Positions 26,146 to 35,200 are shown, numbered from the stretch's first letter. The stretch: DNA of 50,399 nucleotides from Deltaproteobacteria bacterium (GCA_029565915.1 JAKQNG010000340.1:1-50399); one strand, 5' to 3'. Numbers and translations are program-made. Notes: generated from the letters alone by a model not told the origin.

Positions 26146-26229
26146 ATACCAGGGACGGGAATCGAACCCGTACAAGCTTTCGCTCGAGGGATTTTAAGTC
26201 CCTTGCGTCTACCGGTTCCGCCACCCTGG
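26146..26229 (-). tRNA. tRNA-Leu (UAA)
   Basis: The minus strand folds as a type II tRNA of 84 nt: acceptor GCCAGGG/CCCTGGT with A73, anticodon stem AGGGA/TCCCT with loop CTTAAAA (anticodon TAA), a long variable arm (CGAGCGAAAGCTTG), and a TTCGATT T-loop. CCA is not encoded. It lies 53 bp downstream of the TonB-like gene and may be cotranscribed with it. Confidence 0.96.
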
Positions 26230-26282
26230 CGAATCGCTTCTATGTATCGGAAAAAACAGGGTCAAAAAACACAAAAAGCAGC

Positions 26283-27839
26283 TCACGGCGCTGCCGTCGG
26301 AGGCGCCGGCACCGAGGGAGTCGTCGGGGCAGACGGGGAACGGGGCCGGAACTGATCGTTGATGACCCGGCTCCAGGACTTGAGCAGGAGCAGGCCGATC
26401 TGGACTTCCGCCTCGGTCATCGGGACCTCAAAGCGCAGGGAGTTCCCTTCAATGGTGTATTTCACCTTTCCGGGAAGGGCGCCGAGGCCCAGATAGCGCA
26501 GGTATCCCCCTTGCGCCAGCAGCGACTTCACGACCTTCCCGGCTTCTGCCATGTCCGCCGGCGTGCCGTCGAAGCGGACCTCGCCGTCGATGCGCACCGG
26601 GTCGGAGAAGTAGCCCTTCAGTACCGCCCAGCGGAACGCGGCGGCGAGTCGCGGATATCGATGGAGTCCCACGGCACCCGCATCCCTGGACGCCAGCACC
26701 AGGACGGGCCACCGGCCGTCCCCGGCAGGGCCGATCTGAGCGCGCACCAGCGTGTTGAACGGCACTGCAGCGCCTTCTTCGAGGGGTGGTCGAGGCATCA
26801 TGCAGGTGATCTTCTGCGGCCAGTCCGGATTCCGCCGACCCGCTGCCGCATCGCTCGCCACCATCACCCGTCCGGAGCCCACCAGATCCCACCGATATCC
26901 ATCCGGCAGGATTCCGGTGGCGCCCTGCGGGTGCGTGCGCAGCGTGAATCCGGGCTTCTTTCCGTTGTTGCGCTGGAGCCGCTCCTTCAACGCCGCCTCG
27001 CCGAAATTGTAGGTGGTCACCACCTGGTAGGTGGAAAAATTGCTGAAATCATCCGAGCTGATCAGCATGCCCTCCAGTTCGGTCAGCGGATCGATTTCCG
27101 TCGCCTGCACCATTTCCTGATACAGGTAAAAACTGCGCAGCACTCCCGCCAGACCCCGATCGTACCGACTGCCGGAAAAGGCATCCATCGACAGCCACAG
27201 CATCCAGTCCGGATCCGCCTTCGCATAGGAGAACACATCGTGCAGACAGATGGCGTTTTCCGTTTCCGCGGCAGGGGCACCCTTGCCGGGGGAAGAATCC
27301 GAATCCCGGTCCGAATCGTTCTGCGCAACGGCCACCGGATCGGAATCCGATGACGTCGCAGGGGTCGTCGGTGGTTCGCTGTCCGGTTGCGAAGGCGCGC
27401 TGTCGCTGTCGGACCCTCCTTTTGCGCTGTCGGAATCCGCCGCTTTTCCACCCGGTTCACCGCCAGCCGAATCCACGCCTTTTCCGCTGTCCGAATCCAC
27501 TTTCTTCGACGAATCTGAATCGGTCTTTTCCCCTTTGTCCGAATCCACTTCGTCCACCACGGTGCCCGTGGGCGGCGGCGGTGCAGTTGCTTCCCCGGGG
27601 GGTGGAGGTTCCGACGTCCCCGCTGGCGGAGTCGGCGCCTCTTCTCTCGGGCCGGCCGCGTCCGGGGCAGCCGGTTGCATGAAGTCGCCTTCGACGATCT
27701 CGAGATTCACGGCCCGATCCCGCACCTGCGAAAAATCGGGTCGCCCCAGCAGATAGATTGTCAGGTGCAGCAGACACGAACCGGCCAGGGCCGCTGCGCT
27801 CTGCCAGCGGGCACGCGTTCTGGGCGATGGTCGTCGCAT
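26283..27839 (-). CDS. TonB-like membrane-anchored protein with Ser-Asp linker
   Basis: I start at the internal ATG 27839 (MRRPSPRTRARWQ); 518 residues. A basic N-terminus precedes one membrane helix (AALAGSCLLHLTIYLL) that contains an S-x3-H pattern like the TonB/TolA-type energising helix. The periplasmic part begins VNLEIVEGDF, as in TonB, then a Pro-rich stretch (PPPPGEATAPPPP) and a roughly 100-residue Ser-Asp-rich linker. The C-terminal about 320 residues are globular and unrecognised (LHDVFSYAKADPDWMLWLSM) and do not look like the standard TonB C-terminal domain. No exbB or exbD is near. The function is unknown. Confidence 0.7.
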   Translation of the reverse strand: MRRPSPRTRARWQSAAALAGSCLLHLTIYLLGRPDFSQVRDRAVNLEIVEGDFMQPAAPDAAGPREEAPTPPAGTSEPPPPGEATAPPPPTGTVVDEVDSDKGEKTDSDSSKKVDSDSGKGVDSAGGEPGGKAADSDSAKGGSDSDSAPSQPDSEPPTTPATSSDSDPVAVAQNDSDRDSDSSPGKGAPAAETENAICLHDVFSYAKADPDWMLWLSMDAFSGSRYDRGLAGVLRSFYLYQEMVQATEIDPLTELEGMLISSDDFSNFSTYQVVTTYNFGEAALKERLQRNNGKKPGFTLRTHPQGATGILPDGYRWDLVGSGRVMVASDAAAGRRNPDWPQKITCMMPRPPLEEGAAVPFNTLVRAQIGPAGDGRWPVLVLASRDAGAVGLHRYPRLAAAFRWAVLKGYFSDPVRIDGEVRFDGTPADMAEAGKVVKSLLAQGGYLRYLGLGALPGKVKYTIEGNSLRFEVPMTEAEVQIGLLLLKSWSRVINDQFRPRSPSAPTTPSVPAPPTAAP

Positions 27840-27972
27840 CTGACTGCCCCGGTCCGTCATAGCCCTGCTCTATCTCGATTCCATCATCATCTCAAGCGCT
27901 CCGGTGAACCGTCAGCATCGTGGAAGCCGCGACAGACCGGCCCCGCGGGCCTCCGCGCCGAATGAAATTCCC

Positions 27973-28001
27973 TTGACATCCCGTGGAAGGGAGTGGATAA
28001 A
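27973..28001 (+). promoter_or_regulatory. Sigma-70-type promoter for tRNA-Leu (GAG)
   Basis: TTGACA (27973-27978, perfect -35), a 17-bp spacer, and GATAAA (27996-28001) as -10, about 48 bp before the tRNA 5' end. The position and spacing fit a strong housekeeping promoter; it may also drive the NusG-like gene downstream. Confidence 0.7.
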
Positions 28002-28048
28002 CAGCCCGTTTCTGCGCCCGCCGGGTGTGGAAAATGTCTTTGAAATAC

Positions 28049-28132
28049 GCGCGGATGGCGGAACTGGTAGACGCGCCAGGTTGAGGGCCTGGTGGGGGTT
28101 ACCTCGTGGGGGTTCGAGTCCCCCTCCGCGCA
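28049..28132 (+). tRNA. tRNA-Leu (GAG)
   Basis: An 84-nt type II tRNA: acceptor GCGCGGA/TCCGCGC with A73, anticodon stem CCAGG/CCTGG with loop TTGAGGG (anticodon GAG), a variable arm (TGGGGGTTACCTCGT) and TTCGAGT T-loop. CCA is not encoded. The NusG-like start codon is 42 nt downstream with no clear terminator between them. Confidence 0.96.
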
Positions 28133-28174
28133 TGTTTTCCCGTCAACGAAGATGACCCGGCAGAAAGGGCCGCC

Positions 28175-28726
28175 ATGCCGACCTCCTGGTATGCCGTTTC
28201 GCTCATGTCCAACCGGGAGCACAAGGCGAAGCGGTTTCTGGACGATCGCCCGGTTCCCTGTTTTCTTCCCGTCTACCTGACCGCATCCCGCCGCCGGGAT
28301 CGCGCCCGGACGCTGGAGCGACCCCTCTTTCCCGGATATCTGTTTGTTCATCTGGACATTTCGTCTCCACTGCGGATCGAGGTGCTCCGCTGCCCGGGCG
28401 TGGTGGATTTCCTCCGGAGCGGCCATGGTCCGGCGCCGGTTCCCGATGAGGTCATCGACAGTCTGATGATCCTGACGGGTGCGGGCCGGGGTGTGGTGAA
28501 TCCCCATCCACTTCTCACGGCCGGCCGGCGCGTCGCGGTCTGCGCCGGACCGTTCACCGGCGCAAGGGGCATCCTCCATCTGGATGAGCGCCATCAGGCC
28601 CGTCTGGTCGTACAGGTGGAGCTCATGGGCCGGGCTGTGGCGGTGCCCGTGGGCCTCCATGAAGTGACTCCGCTGCTGGATGGGCCGCCGGAAACAGAAC
28701 CCGCGGGTGGCCTCACAGGCCGATGA
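28175..28726 (+). CDS. NusG-paralogue transcription antitermination factor
   Basis: The start at 28175 (MPTSWYAVSLMSNREHKAKR) begins exactly with the NusG N-terminal domain; the track start extends into the tRNA. The NGN domain continues with LERPLFPGYLFVHLDI, and the C-terminal KOW motif is AVCAGPFTGARGIL. At 183 residues it matches NusG-family specialised factors (RfaH/UpxY/LoaP types) rather than housekeeping NusG, which normally sits with secE and rplK. Such factors usually lead a polysaccharide or antibiotic operon, but here it directly follows a tRNA and no such operon is present. Its stop overlaps the convergent receiver gene by 14 bp. Confidence 0.88.
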   Translation: MPTSWYAVSLMSNREHKAKRFLDDRPVPCFLPVYLTASRRRDRARTLERPLFPGYLFVHLDISSPLRIEVLRCPGVVDFLRSGHGPAPVPDEVIDSLMILTGAGRGVVNPHPLLTAGRRVAVCAGPFTGARGILHLDERHQARLVVQVELMGRAVAVPVGLHEVTPLLDGPPETEPAGGLTGR

Positions 28727-29066
28727 GGTCCGCGAGGGCGAAGGGATCCGTGGTCTTGGGCAGCACGACGTCAATGCCGTCGGGAAGGGACCCGCAGGAG
28801 GCGCTGGCACCCGTGAGGATGGCCAGCCGTACAATGGAGGGGTGTTTTTTTTTCCAGCCGGCGGCGATGTCCATGCCCCGCGGCTGTTCCGCACCCAGCA
28901 GGTTGTCACAGAGCACATGGGTCACCGGACGGGTATCGAGCACCAGCTCCGCATCCGCGGCGTTGGACACGGTGATGACTTCCTGTACCCGCTTCTGAAG
29001 AATCCGCCGCAGGGCCCGGCAGACAGATGCCTCATCATCGATGATGAGCAGGATGGCGCCGTTCAC
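28713..29066 (-). CDS. Stand-alone response-regulator receiver domain
   Basis: A 117-residue CheY-like protein. The acidic pair is in LLIIDDEASVCRALRRIL, the phospho-acceptor Asp in VLCDNLLGAE, the conserved Thr in LAILTGAS, and the Lys in VVLPKTTDP, so it should be phosphorylatable. There is no output domain. It overlaps the upstream unknown gene by 4 bp (ATGA) and is probably translated with it, so that protein is a candidate partner. No histidine kinase is in the window. Confidence 0.92.
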   Translation of the reverse strand: MNGAILLIIDDEASVCRALRRILQKRVQEVITVSNAADAELVLDTRPVTHVLCDNLLGAEQPRGMDIAAGWKKKHPSIVRLAILTGASASCGSLPDGIDVVLPKTTDPFALADLIGL

Positions 29067-29860
29067 AGGTACAGCTCCGGCCAGCCCGTTCCGTCATCGT
29101 CCGGTGCCGGGAGGCGGGGAATCAGGTAGCGCTTCAGCAGCGGAAAGGTCTCGTTGACGTTCAGCTCTTCGAACAGGTCGCAGAACGCGTCCCGCAGCTC
29201 GCCGCTGAGGGCTTCCCAGGCATCGGGAGGAAGGAACGACAGGGCACTCCACTCAGCCGGGGAGATCCGGTCGAAATCCCGGTCGGCCAGAGGGCCCAGC
29301 AGATCATTCAGGGGTTGTCCGGGCAGGTCGCCGGTATTTGCGTGGAGCATGCGGCGCCAGTCGATCCGGACCGTTTCCGCCGGCAGTTCCTCACCGCGCT
29401 GGAACAGGACGGGCGCCTGCCATCCCCGATGGATCGCCGCACACATCACACCGCATACCGGATCGCGGATGTCAGCGGACCCGGGCAGGCCGAACAGGAG
29501 GGGCCCCACCTCCATCTCATTGGCGGCATCGATGATGATGCCCGCCAGTTCAAAGGGCAGGAAGGCCGTCTCCACCACGGGAATGATCATGCCGTCGTTA
29601 CCGTCCCGGGCAATGCAGGCCAGCAGGGAGTGGGGCGTGGCAAAGGGCGTTCCCATCCAGTTGGCGATCTGCCGCACGGCCTTGGCGGATGCGGCGCGGA
29701 CCGACCCGGAGCCGGACTGGAAGCCGGCGGCCAGACGCGGCATGACGGATTCCCGGAGCCGGTCGGCATCCCGCACGACCCAGCGATGGGACGAGCGATC
29801 CACCACCCCGTCGAAGAGGTGATCGAGTTCCGCCGGCTCCGCAACGGGTTCAAGCTGCAT
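29063..29860 (-). CDS. Unknown protein translationally coupled to a receiver
   Basis: A 265-residue soluble protein without a signal peptide. The middle (GMIIPVVETAFLPFELAGII, then AAIHRGWQAPVLFQRGEELP) faintly recalls strands of class II aldolase-like barrels, but catalytic residues cannot be placed, so I assign no function. Acidic and Trp-rich segments follow (PAEWSALSFLPPDAWEALSG), ending in GWPELYL. Its stop overlaps the ATG of the receiver gene, implying a joint role in signalling. The gene diverges from the large peptidase gene across 76 bp. Confidence 0.65.
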   Translation of the reverse strand: MQLEPVAEPAELDHLFDGVVDRSSHRWVVRDADRLRESVMPRLAAGFQSGSGSVRAASAKAVRQIANWMGTPFATPHSLLACIARDGNDGMIIPVVETAFLPFELAGIIIDAANEMEVGPLLFGLPGSADIRDPVCGVMCAAIHRGWQAPVLFQRGEELPAETVRIDWRRMLHANTGDLPGQPLNDLLGPLADRDFDRISPAEWSALSFLPPDAWEALSGELRDAFCDLFEELNVNETFPLLKRYLIPRLPAPDDDGTGWPELYL

Positions 29861-29936
29861 GGGTCACCGGAATCGGGCGAAGAATGGTGGGGTTCATTGA
29901 CGCGAACGGCGGCCGGAGGTACGCTCCGTTTCTCAC

Positions 29937-32828
29937 ATGAATGTCCCGGGTCATCATCGGCTGCTCCCCGTTTCCCTCCTGGTTTTCACCGCTGTTTCTG
30001 CGCTTGCCGCGGGCACCGCACGGGCCGGGGATCCGGAGTTGACCCATCATACTCTGAAAACCGAGCACTTCAATATCCATTATTCCCGGGAGCTCGAGGA
30101 TATCGCCTTCCGGACCGCCGCCGTCGCCGAAGAGGTCCACGGGTTTCTCTGCGATCAGCTGGGCTGGAAGGTGGAAGGACCCACCGAAGTGAGCATCGTG
30201 GATTCGGAAGACTCCGCCAACGGCCTCGCCTCCCCGGCACCATACCCGTACATCCTGATGTACGCGGGGTTGCCCGACATGAATTCCTCCCTCCAGTTTC
30301 ACGACGACTGGCTGTATGCGCTGTTCATTCACGAATACACCCATATCATCCACCTGCAGATGCAGCACGGCGCGGCGCGGGTCGTGAACCGTATCTTCGG
30401 CGATGTCTACCTGCCCAATGCGCTGCAGCCCCGCTGGTTTGTCGAAGGCCTGGCGGTGATGATCGAAACCTGGCGCACCTCCCGCGGCCGCATCCGCTCG
30501 TCCTACTATCAGATGGTCATGCGGACCCACGCCCTCGAAGACGCATTCCAGTCGCTGGACAAGGCCTCCAACTCCACGCTGTCCTATCCCCGGGGCGATG
30601 CGGACTACATTTACGGCGCCATGTTCATGGACTATCTGCGGACGCGGTTCGGCGAACGCACGATTTTTGAAATCACCCACCGGTACGCGTCAAAGCCGGT
30701 GCCCTATTTCCTGAACACCGTTTTCAAGGAGGCCACGGGCCTGCGCCTGTCGGTCCTGTACCGGGATTTTGCCGCGGCGATGAAGACCCGGGCCGAGGAA
30801 ACCCGACGGCAGATCGAAGCCACAGGCGTCACCCGATCCCGGGCCCTCACGCGCACCGGTGAAAACAAGGGACAGCCCGTGTTCAGCGGGGACGGCAAGC
30901 GGATCTACATGCCCGTCAGTGACGGCCGGCAGCGCGCCGGCGTTTTCGAGCTGACAGCGGACGGTCGGATGCTGCGCCGGATGGTGCTGTCCGGATCCCG
31001 GTCGACCATTTCCGTGACCGGGGACGGCACCCTCTACTACGTGCGGACGGCACCCTGGCGCAACGTCTACCGCTTCCGGGATATCTTTTCCCTGGCACCG
31101 GGCAGCACCACACCCGAGCGCCTCTCCACCGGCCTGCGCGTCAAGGAAGCCTCCGTTTCCGGAAGCGGTGAGCGGATGGCCCTCACCGTTGCCCGCGGCG
31201 ATCAGATTGATCTGCTCCTTGCCGACGGACGGGCGGAAAACCGGCGCGTGCTGCAGGAAGGCACCCGCGGCCGATCCTTCTTCAACCCGTCCCTGTCCCG
31301 GGACGGTCGGCAGCTGGCAGTCCTCATCCGGGAGGCGGATCGCGTCGACCTGTTCATCGTGAATCCCGACACGGGCAACCGCCGCCGGATCACGAACGAC
31401 GACGCGTTTGAAACTGATCCCGTGTTTTCGCCCGACGGTGATTACGTGCTGTACGGAAGCGATGCGACGGGCGTGCCCCAGATCTACGCGCACCACCTGC
31501 CATCGGGGCGCACCCTGCAGGCGACCAGCGTGGTGACCGGCGCCGCTGCCCCGGCCCTGTCGCCGGACGGAAAGACACTTCTTTTCCTGCAGTATTCCGC
31601 AGCGGGCTGGGATCTCCATCGCACGGACTTTGTGCCGCGGGAGGTTTCATCGCCACCTCCCCGGGAGCCCCGTCCGCCTGCCGTTACGCCGCCGCCGCCG
31701 GTTCCCGTCGTCGCCGTACCCTACAATCCGCTGCCCACCCTGCGCCCCCGCAGCTGGACCCTCGGTTACGCGGGCAGCAGCGGAGAACACGTGCTCACCG
31801 CATCCACTGCCATCGCCGACGCCCGCCTGCTCCACAGCGTCTCGGCGGCTTTCAGCTATCACCTCACGGACGCCACGCCATCCTTTGCGCTGCAATACCT
31901 GTACGCGGGACTGCTGCCGTCATTTACCATGGGCGTCAGCAGGACGACGGAAACCCTTCGTTCGGGATACCTGGTCAACGGTGTGGCCGCCCCCTGGACC
32001 CGCAGCGCGGTCACCGCGGACGCCGGGTTGTCCATGACCCTCATGGGACTCGACGACAATCACTCCATATCGATGGGATACACCATCGATCAATCGGAGC
32101 CCGTGGACGCCCTCCGGGTCGAAACTGATCCGGCCGGCCCTCTGCCGGACGTGCCGACCCAGTACTTCCGCTGCGGCCTGCGCGCCGGCTGGTCCTGGTC
32201 GAACACCTGGGCGGGTGCGTTCGCCATCTCCCCGGTGGAACAGGGTCGTTCCCTGAGCGCCGGTGTCACCGGATATCACCCGGCCCTGGGCGGCAACCAG
32301 GAACTCATGCTCCTGCAGTGGAGCTGGAAGGAGTACATCCTCCTGCCCTGGCTCGCGAACCACGTACTGGCCCTGAATGTCTCGGGCGGCATCTACCTGG
32401 GCAATCCCCGGGGAAACGCGGTGTTCCGGGCGGGGGGCTATTCCCCCCAGAACCTCCTGTCCGCCCTGATGAACAGCGAAGGGCAGGGGCTTCCCCGCAT
32501 CCGCGGTTATGCGACAGACAGCCTGAGCGGCGATCACTTTCATTCCCTGCGGCTCGAATACCGCTTTCCCCTGTGGCGACCCGAGTGGACCGTCGCCACG
32601 TTTCCGTTGTTCTTCCGCGGACTCCATGCGGGAATCTTTTCCGACAACCTCCTCATGAGTTTCGATCCGCTGCGCATCGAGGACTGGCGCGCGTCGGTGG
32701 GTGCGGAGCTGGTCTGGACGTTTTTTCTGGGCTACTACATGCCCGTTACCCTGCGGACCGGCTATGCCCGGGGCATCATGGCGTCGGGGGTGAACGAATT
32801 CATCTTCGTGGTGGGCGGCACCTACTGA
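29937..32828 (+). CDS. Peptidase / TolB-like propeller / outer-membrane barrel protein
   Basis: A 963-residue exported protein with three parts. After a signal peptide (LLPVSLLVFTAVSALAAGTA), residues about 35-290 form a gluzincin-type peptidase domain with HEYTHIIH and a downstream WFVEGLAVMIE glutamate. Residues about 300-560 carry PD40/TolB-like propeller repeats (FSPDGDYVLYGSD, LSPDGKTLLFL). A Pro-rich linker leads into a C-terminal region of alternating strands ending VNEFIFVVGGTY, typical of an outer-membrane barrel. The whole resembles surface peptidase-propeller proteins of deltaproteobacterial-type genomes. Its substrate is unknown. A GGAGGT lies 17 nt before the ATG, rather far for initiation. 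Confidence 0.8.
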   Translation: MNVPGHHRLLPVSLLVFTAVSALAAGTARAGDPELTHHTLKTEHFNIHYSRELEDIAFRTAAVAEEVHGFLCDQLGWKVEGPTEVSIVDSEDSANGLASPAPYPYILMYAGLPDMNSSLQFHDDWLYALFIHEYTHIIHLQMQHGAARVVNRIFGDVYLPNALQPRWFVEGLAVMIETWRTSRGRIRSSYYQMVMRTHALEDAFQSLDKASNSTLSYPRGDADYIYGAMFMDYLRTRFGERTIFEITHRYASKPVPYFLNTVFKEATGLRLSVLYRDFAAAMKTRAEETRRQIEATGVTRSRALTRTGENKGQPVFSGDGKRIYMPVSDGRQRAGVFELTADGRMLRRMVLSGSRSTISVTGDGTLYYVRTAPWRNVYRFRDIFSLAPGSTTPERLSTGLRVKEASVSGSGERMALTVARGDQIDLLLADGRAENRRVLQEGTRGRSFFNPSLSRDGRQLAVLIREADRVDLFIVNPDTGNRRRITNDDAFETDPVFSPDGDYVLYGSDATGVPQIYAHHLPSGRTLQATSVVTGAAAPALSPDGKTLLFLQYSAAGWDLHRTDFVPREVSSPPPREPRPPAVTPPPPVPVVAVPYNPLPTLRPRSWTLGYAGSSGEHVLTASTAIADARLLHSVSAAFSYHLTDATPSFALQYLYAGLLPSFTMGVSRTTETLRSGYLVNGVAAPWTRSAVTADAGLSMTLMGLDDNHSISMGYTIDQSEPVDALRVETDPAGPLPDVPTQYFRCGLRAGWSWSNTWAGAFAISPVEQGRSLSAGVTGYHPALGGNQELMLLQWSWKEYILLPWLANHVLALNVSGGIYLGNPRGNAVFRAGGYSPQNLLSALMNSEGQGLPRIRGYATDSLSGDHFHSLRLEYRFPLWRPEWTVATFPLFFRGLHAGIFSDNLLMSFDPLRIEDWRASVGAELVWTFFLGYYMPVTLRTGYARGIMASGVNEFIFVVGGTY

Positions 32829-32838
32829 CGAGGCCCGA

Positions 32839-33825
32839 TCAGGAAAGAGGGATGGTGTCGAGAAGGCCCGTGAAGGCCGCCAGGTCGACGGCTTCGCCCA
32901 GCCGCTTGCGAAAGGCTGCCGCGCCGTCGAATCCCTTCAGGTACCAGCAGGCGTGTTTGCGCATCTCTACAACCGCAAGAGGTTCACCCGCCCAGGCGAC
33001 GAACAGTGCCAGATGTCGACGGCACGTGGCAACGCGGCCCGCCAGATCCGGTGCACCGGAACCGCCGGCGATTTCTGAAAAGATCCAGGGATTGCCTTTG
33101 GCGCCCTGGCCCACAGCCACCCCCGCGCAACCCGTCGCCTCCCGCATCCGCCTTGCATCGGCCGCGCAGGTGATCCCGCCGTTTCCGATGACCGGAATCC
33201 GCACCGCTTCCACGATGGCGGCCAGATCGTCGAGGTGGACCGGTCCGCTGTGGCCCTGTTCGCGGGTGCGCGCGTGGATGGTGACCGCCTGCACGCCGCT
33301 GCCTTCGAGGATTTTTGCCACTTCGACGCCGTTGCGCTGATCAATGCTGTACCCGAGCCGGGTCTTGGCGGTCACCGGCACCTTGACCGCATCAACCACC
33401 CGTCGCGCGATGTCGCCGATCAGCGGCGGATGCCGCATGAGGGCCACACCGCAGCCTTCGCCCGCGCGGATGACCTTGCGGGCGGGACAGCCGAAATTCA
33501 GGTCGATGATGTCCGCGCCTTCCTGTTCCACCACCATCGCCGCTTCCGCCATCAGCTCCGGTTCCTTTCCGTAGAGCTGCACCACAAACGGTCGCTCGCC
33601 GGGGTAGCGGTCCAGCAGGGCCAGGGTTTTCTGTCCGCGTTTCCTGTCCCGATTGCGAGGCCTTCGACTGAAGAACAGCACCGCATGACAGGAAATGAGC
33701 TCGGTGACGCTGAACATGGCACCGGATTCCGCGCACAGCTGTCGAAATGGCGGGTTCGTCACGCCGGCCATGGGCGCCAGACTGGCTCCGTCGCCGAACT
33801 CGAACTCTCCAATGCGCAGAGACAT
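32839..33825 (-). CDS. dusB: tRNA-dihydrouridine synthase, DusB family
   Basis: FMN-dependent reduction of uridines in the tRNA D-loop. Motifs include the N-terminal LAPMAGVTNPPFRQLC, VVQLYGKEPELMAEAA, the catalytic-Cys segment DLNFGCPARKVIRAGEGCG, VTAKTRLGY, TIHARTREQGHSG, and the FMN-site PVIGNGGITCAADA. At 328 residues it is full length. It diverges from nothing nearby: the sigma-54 regulator upstream is on the same strand with a 28-bp gap, so cotranscription is possible. Which Dus subgroup acts on which position cannot be settled from sequence alone. Confidence 0.93.
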   Translation of the reverse strand: MSLRIGEFEFGDGASLAPMAGVTNPPFRQLCAESGAMFSVTELISCHAVLFFSRRPRNRDRKRGQKTLALLDRYPGERPFVVQLYGKEPELMAEAAMVVEQEGADIIDLNFGCPARKVIRAGEGCGVALMRHPPLIGDIARRVVDAVKVPVTAKTRLGYSIDQRNGVEVAKILEGSGVQAVTIHARTREQGHSGPVHLDDLAAIVEAVRIPVIGNGGITCAADARRMREATGCAGVAVGQGAKGNPWIFSEIAGGSGAPDLAGRVATCRRHLALFVAWAGEPLAVVEMRKHACWYLKGFDGAAAFRKRLGEAVDLAAFTGLLDTIPLS

Positions 33826-33853
33826 GGTGGACCATCCGGCCGGTGGCGCCGGT

Positions 33854-35200
33854 TTAAAATTTCCTGTGGGGATTGTCGATTTTCAGTTTCTTCATCTTGC
33901 GCCAGAGGGTGGTGGGGGAGAGGCCGAGGGAATCCGCCGCCTGATCCGTGGAAGCGCAGTTGACCAGCGCCGCGCGGATGGCCTGCTTTTCCGCCAGGGC
34001 CACAATGGCATCCAGCGTCTGTGGGCCTTCGGCGGAGGTGGGTTCGGGCAGCAGATCCGCCAGCTGGATTTCGTCCCCTTCCATGGTCAGGGCCACGCCC
34101 TGCTCGATCATGTTTTCCAGTTCGCGCACGTTGCCGGGGAAATCGTAGGTGGTGAGCCGTTCCATCACCCCTTTGGCGATGCGCACGGAGCGGGACATCT
34201 TTTTGGAGGCCTTCTTCAGGAAATACTCCACCAGCAGCGGAATATCCTCGGGCCGTTCCCGCAGGGCCGGCAGGTTGAACCGCACCACGTTGAGGCGGTA
34301 ATACAGGTCTTCGCGGAAGGTCTTTTCGCGGATGGCCCTGGCCAGATCCTGATTCGTCGCCGCGATGATGCGCACGTCCACCGGAATGGCCTTGTTGTCG
34401 CCGATCCGCCGGATTTCCCGTTCCTGGACCGCACGCAGGAGCTTGGCCTGCAGGGACGGAGAGGTTTCGGCAATCTCGTCAAAGAAGAACGTGCCGCCAC
34501 TGGCCTCCTCGAACAGTCCCTTGCGGGTGCTCACGGCGCCCGTGAACGAACCTTTCGCGTGGCCGAACAGCTCGCTCTCCAGCAGGGTTTCGCTGATGGC
34601 CGCACAGTTGATGGGAACAAACGGGCGATCAGCCCGCCGCGAATTCACGTGTACCGCCTTGGCGATCAGCTCCTTACCCGTGCCGCTGTCGCCGGTGATC
34701 AGCACCGTGGTGTCCGTGGGTGCAATCTTGATGATCCGCGTGAGCACGTCCCGGATGGGGCGGGAGCGTCCGATGATGTTTTCGAATCCGTACCGCTCCT
34801 TGAATTCCTGGGTGAGCAGCGAGAACTCGCCGGACAGCCAGCGCCGCTCCAGCGCCTTGTCCACCTTGATGAACAGCTCGTCTTCGGTAAACGGCTTCTG
34901 GATGTAGTCCCAGGCGCCCAGCCGCATGGCCTCCACGGCCGTTTCGATGGTGCCGTAGGCGGTCATGACGATGATTTCCGTCAGGGGCGACACTTCCCGG
35001 ACATGGCGCAGCACGTCAATACCGTCCACTTTGCCCATGCGCAGATCCGTTATCACCAGATCGTAAACTTCGTCGTCGACGGCTTCGCAGGCGTCGCCCC
35101 CGTCCTTTGCCTCCGCCACGTCGTGTCCGGCGCTGCGAAGCATGATGGACAGGGTTGTCCGCATGTTCTTCTGGTCATCTACAACGAGAATGCGCGCCAA
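33854..35200 (-). CDS. NtrC-family sigma-54-dependent response regulator
   Basis: A 448-residue three-domain activator: receiver (RILVVDDQKNMRTTLSIMLR, acceptor Asp in LVITDLRMG), AAA+ sigma-54 interaction domain, and a Fis-type HTH (AADSLGLSPTTLWRKMKKLK). Walker A is GDSGTGKE; the sigma-54 contact loop reads GSFTGA instead of the usual GAFTGA; Walker B is GGTFFFDEI. The start is TTG at 35200, with an AAAGGA site. No cognate histidine kinase is adjacent, so it is an orphan in this window. Its targets are unknown. Confidence 0.94.
   Translation of the reverse strand: MARILVVDDQKNMRTTLSIMLRSAGHDVAEAKDGGDACEAVDDEVYDLVITDLRMGKVDGIDVLRHVREVSPLTEIIVMTAYGTIETAVEAMRLGAWDYIQKPFTEDELFIKVDKALERRWLSGEFSLLTQEFKERYGFENIIGRSRPIRDVLTRIIKIAPTDTTVLITGDSGTGKELIAKAVHVNSRRADRPFVPINCAAISETLLESELFGHAKGSFTGAVSTRKGLFEEASGGTFFFDEIAETSPSLQAKLLRAVQEREIRRIGDNKAIPVDVRIIAATNQDLARAIREKTFREDLYYRLNVVRFNLPALRERPEDIPLLVEYFLKKASKKMSRSVRIAKGVMERLTTYDFPGNVRELENMIEQGVALTMEGDEIQLADLLPEPTSAEGPQTLDAIVALAEKQAIRAALVNCASTDQAADSLGLSPTTLWRKMKKLKIDNPHRKF

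Noticed and set aside
26146-28132. tRNA genes as integration sites of a mobile element
   Set aside because: No integrase gene or direct repeat of a tRNA 3' end was found between or beside the two tRNA-Leu genes.
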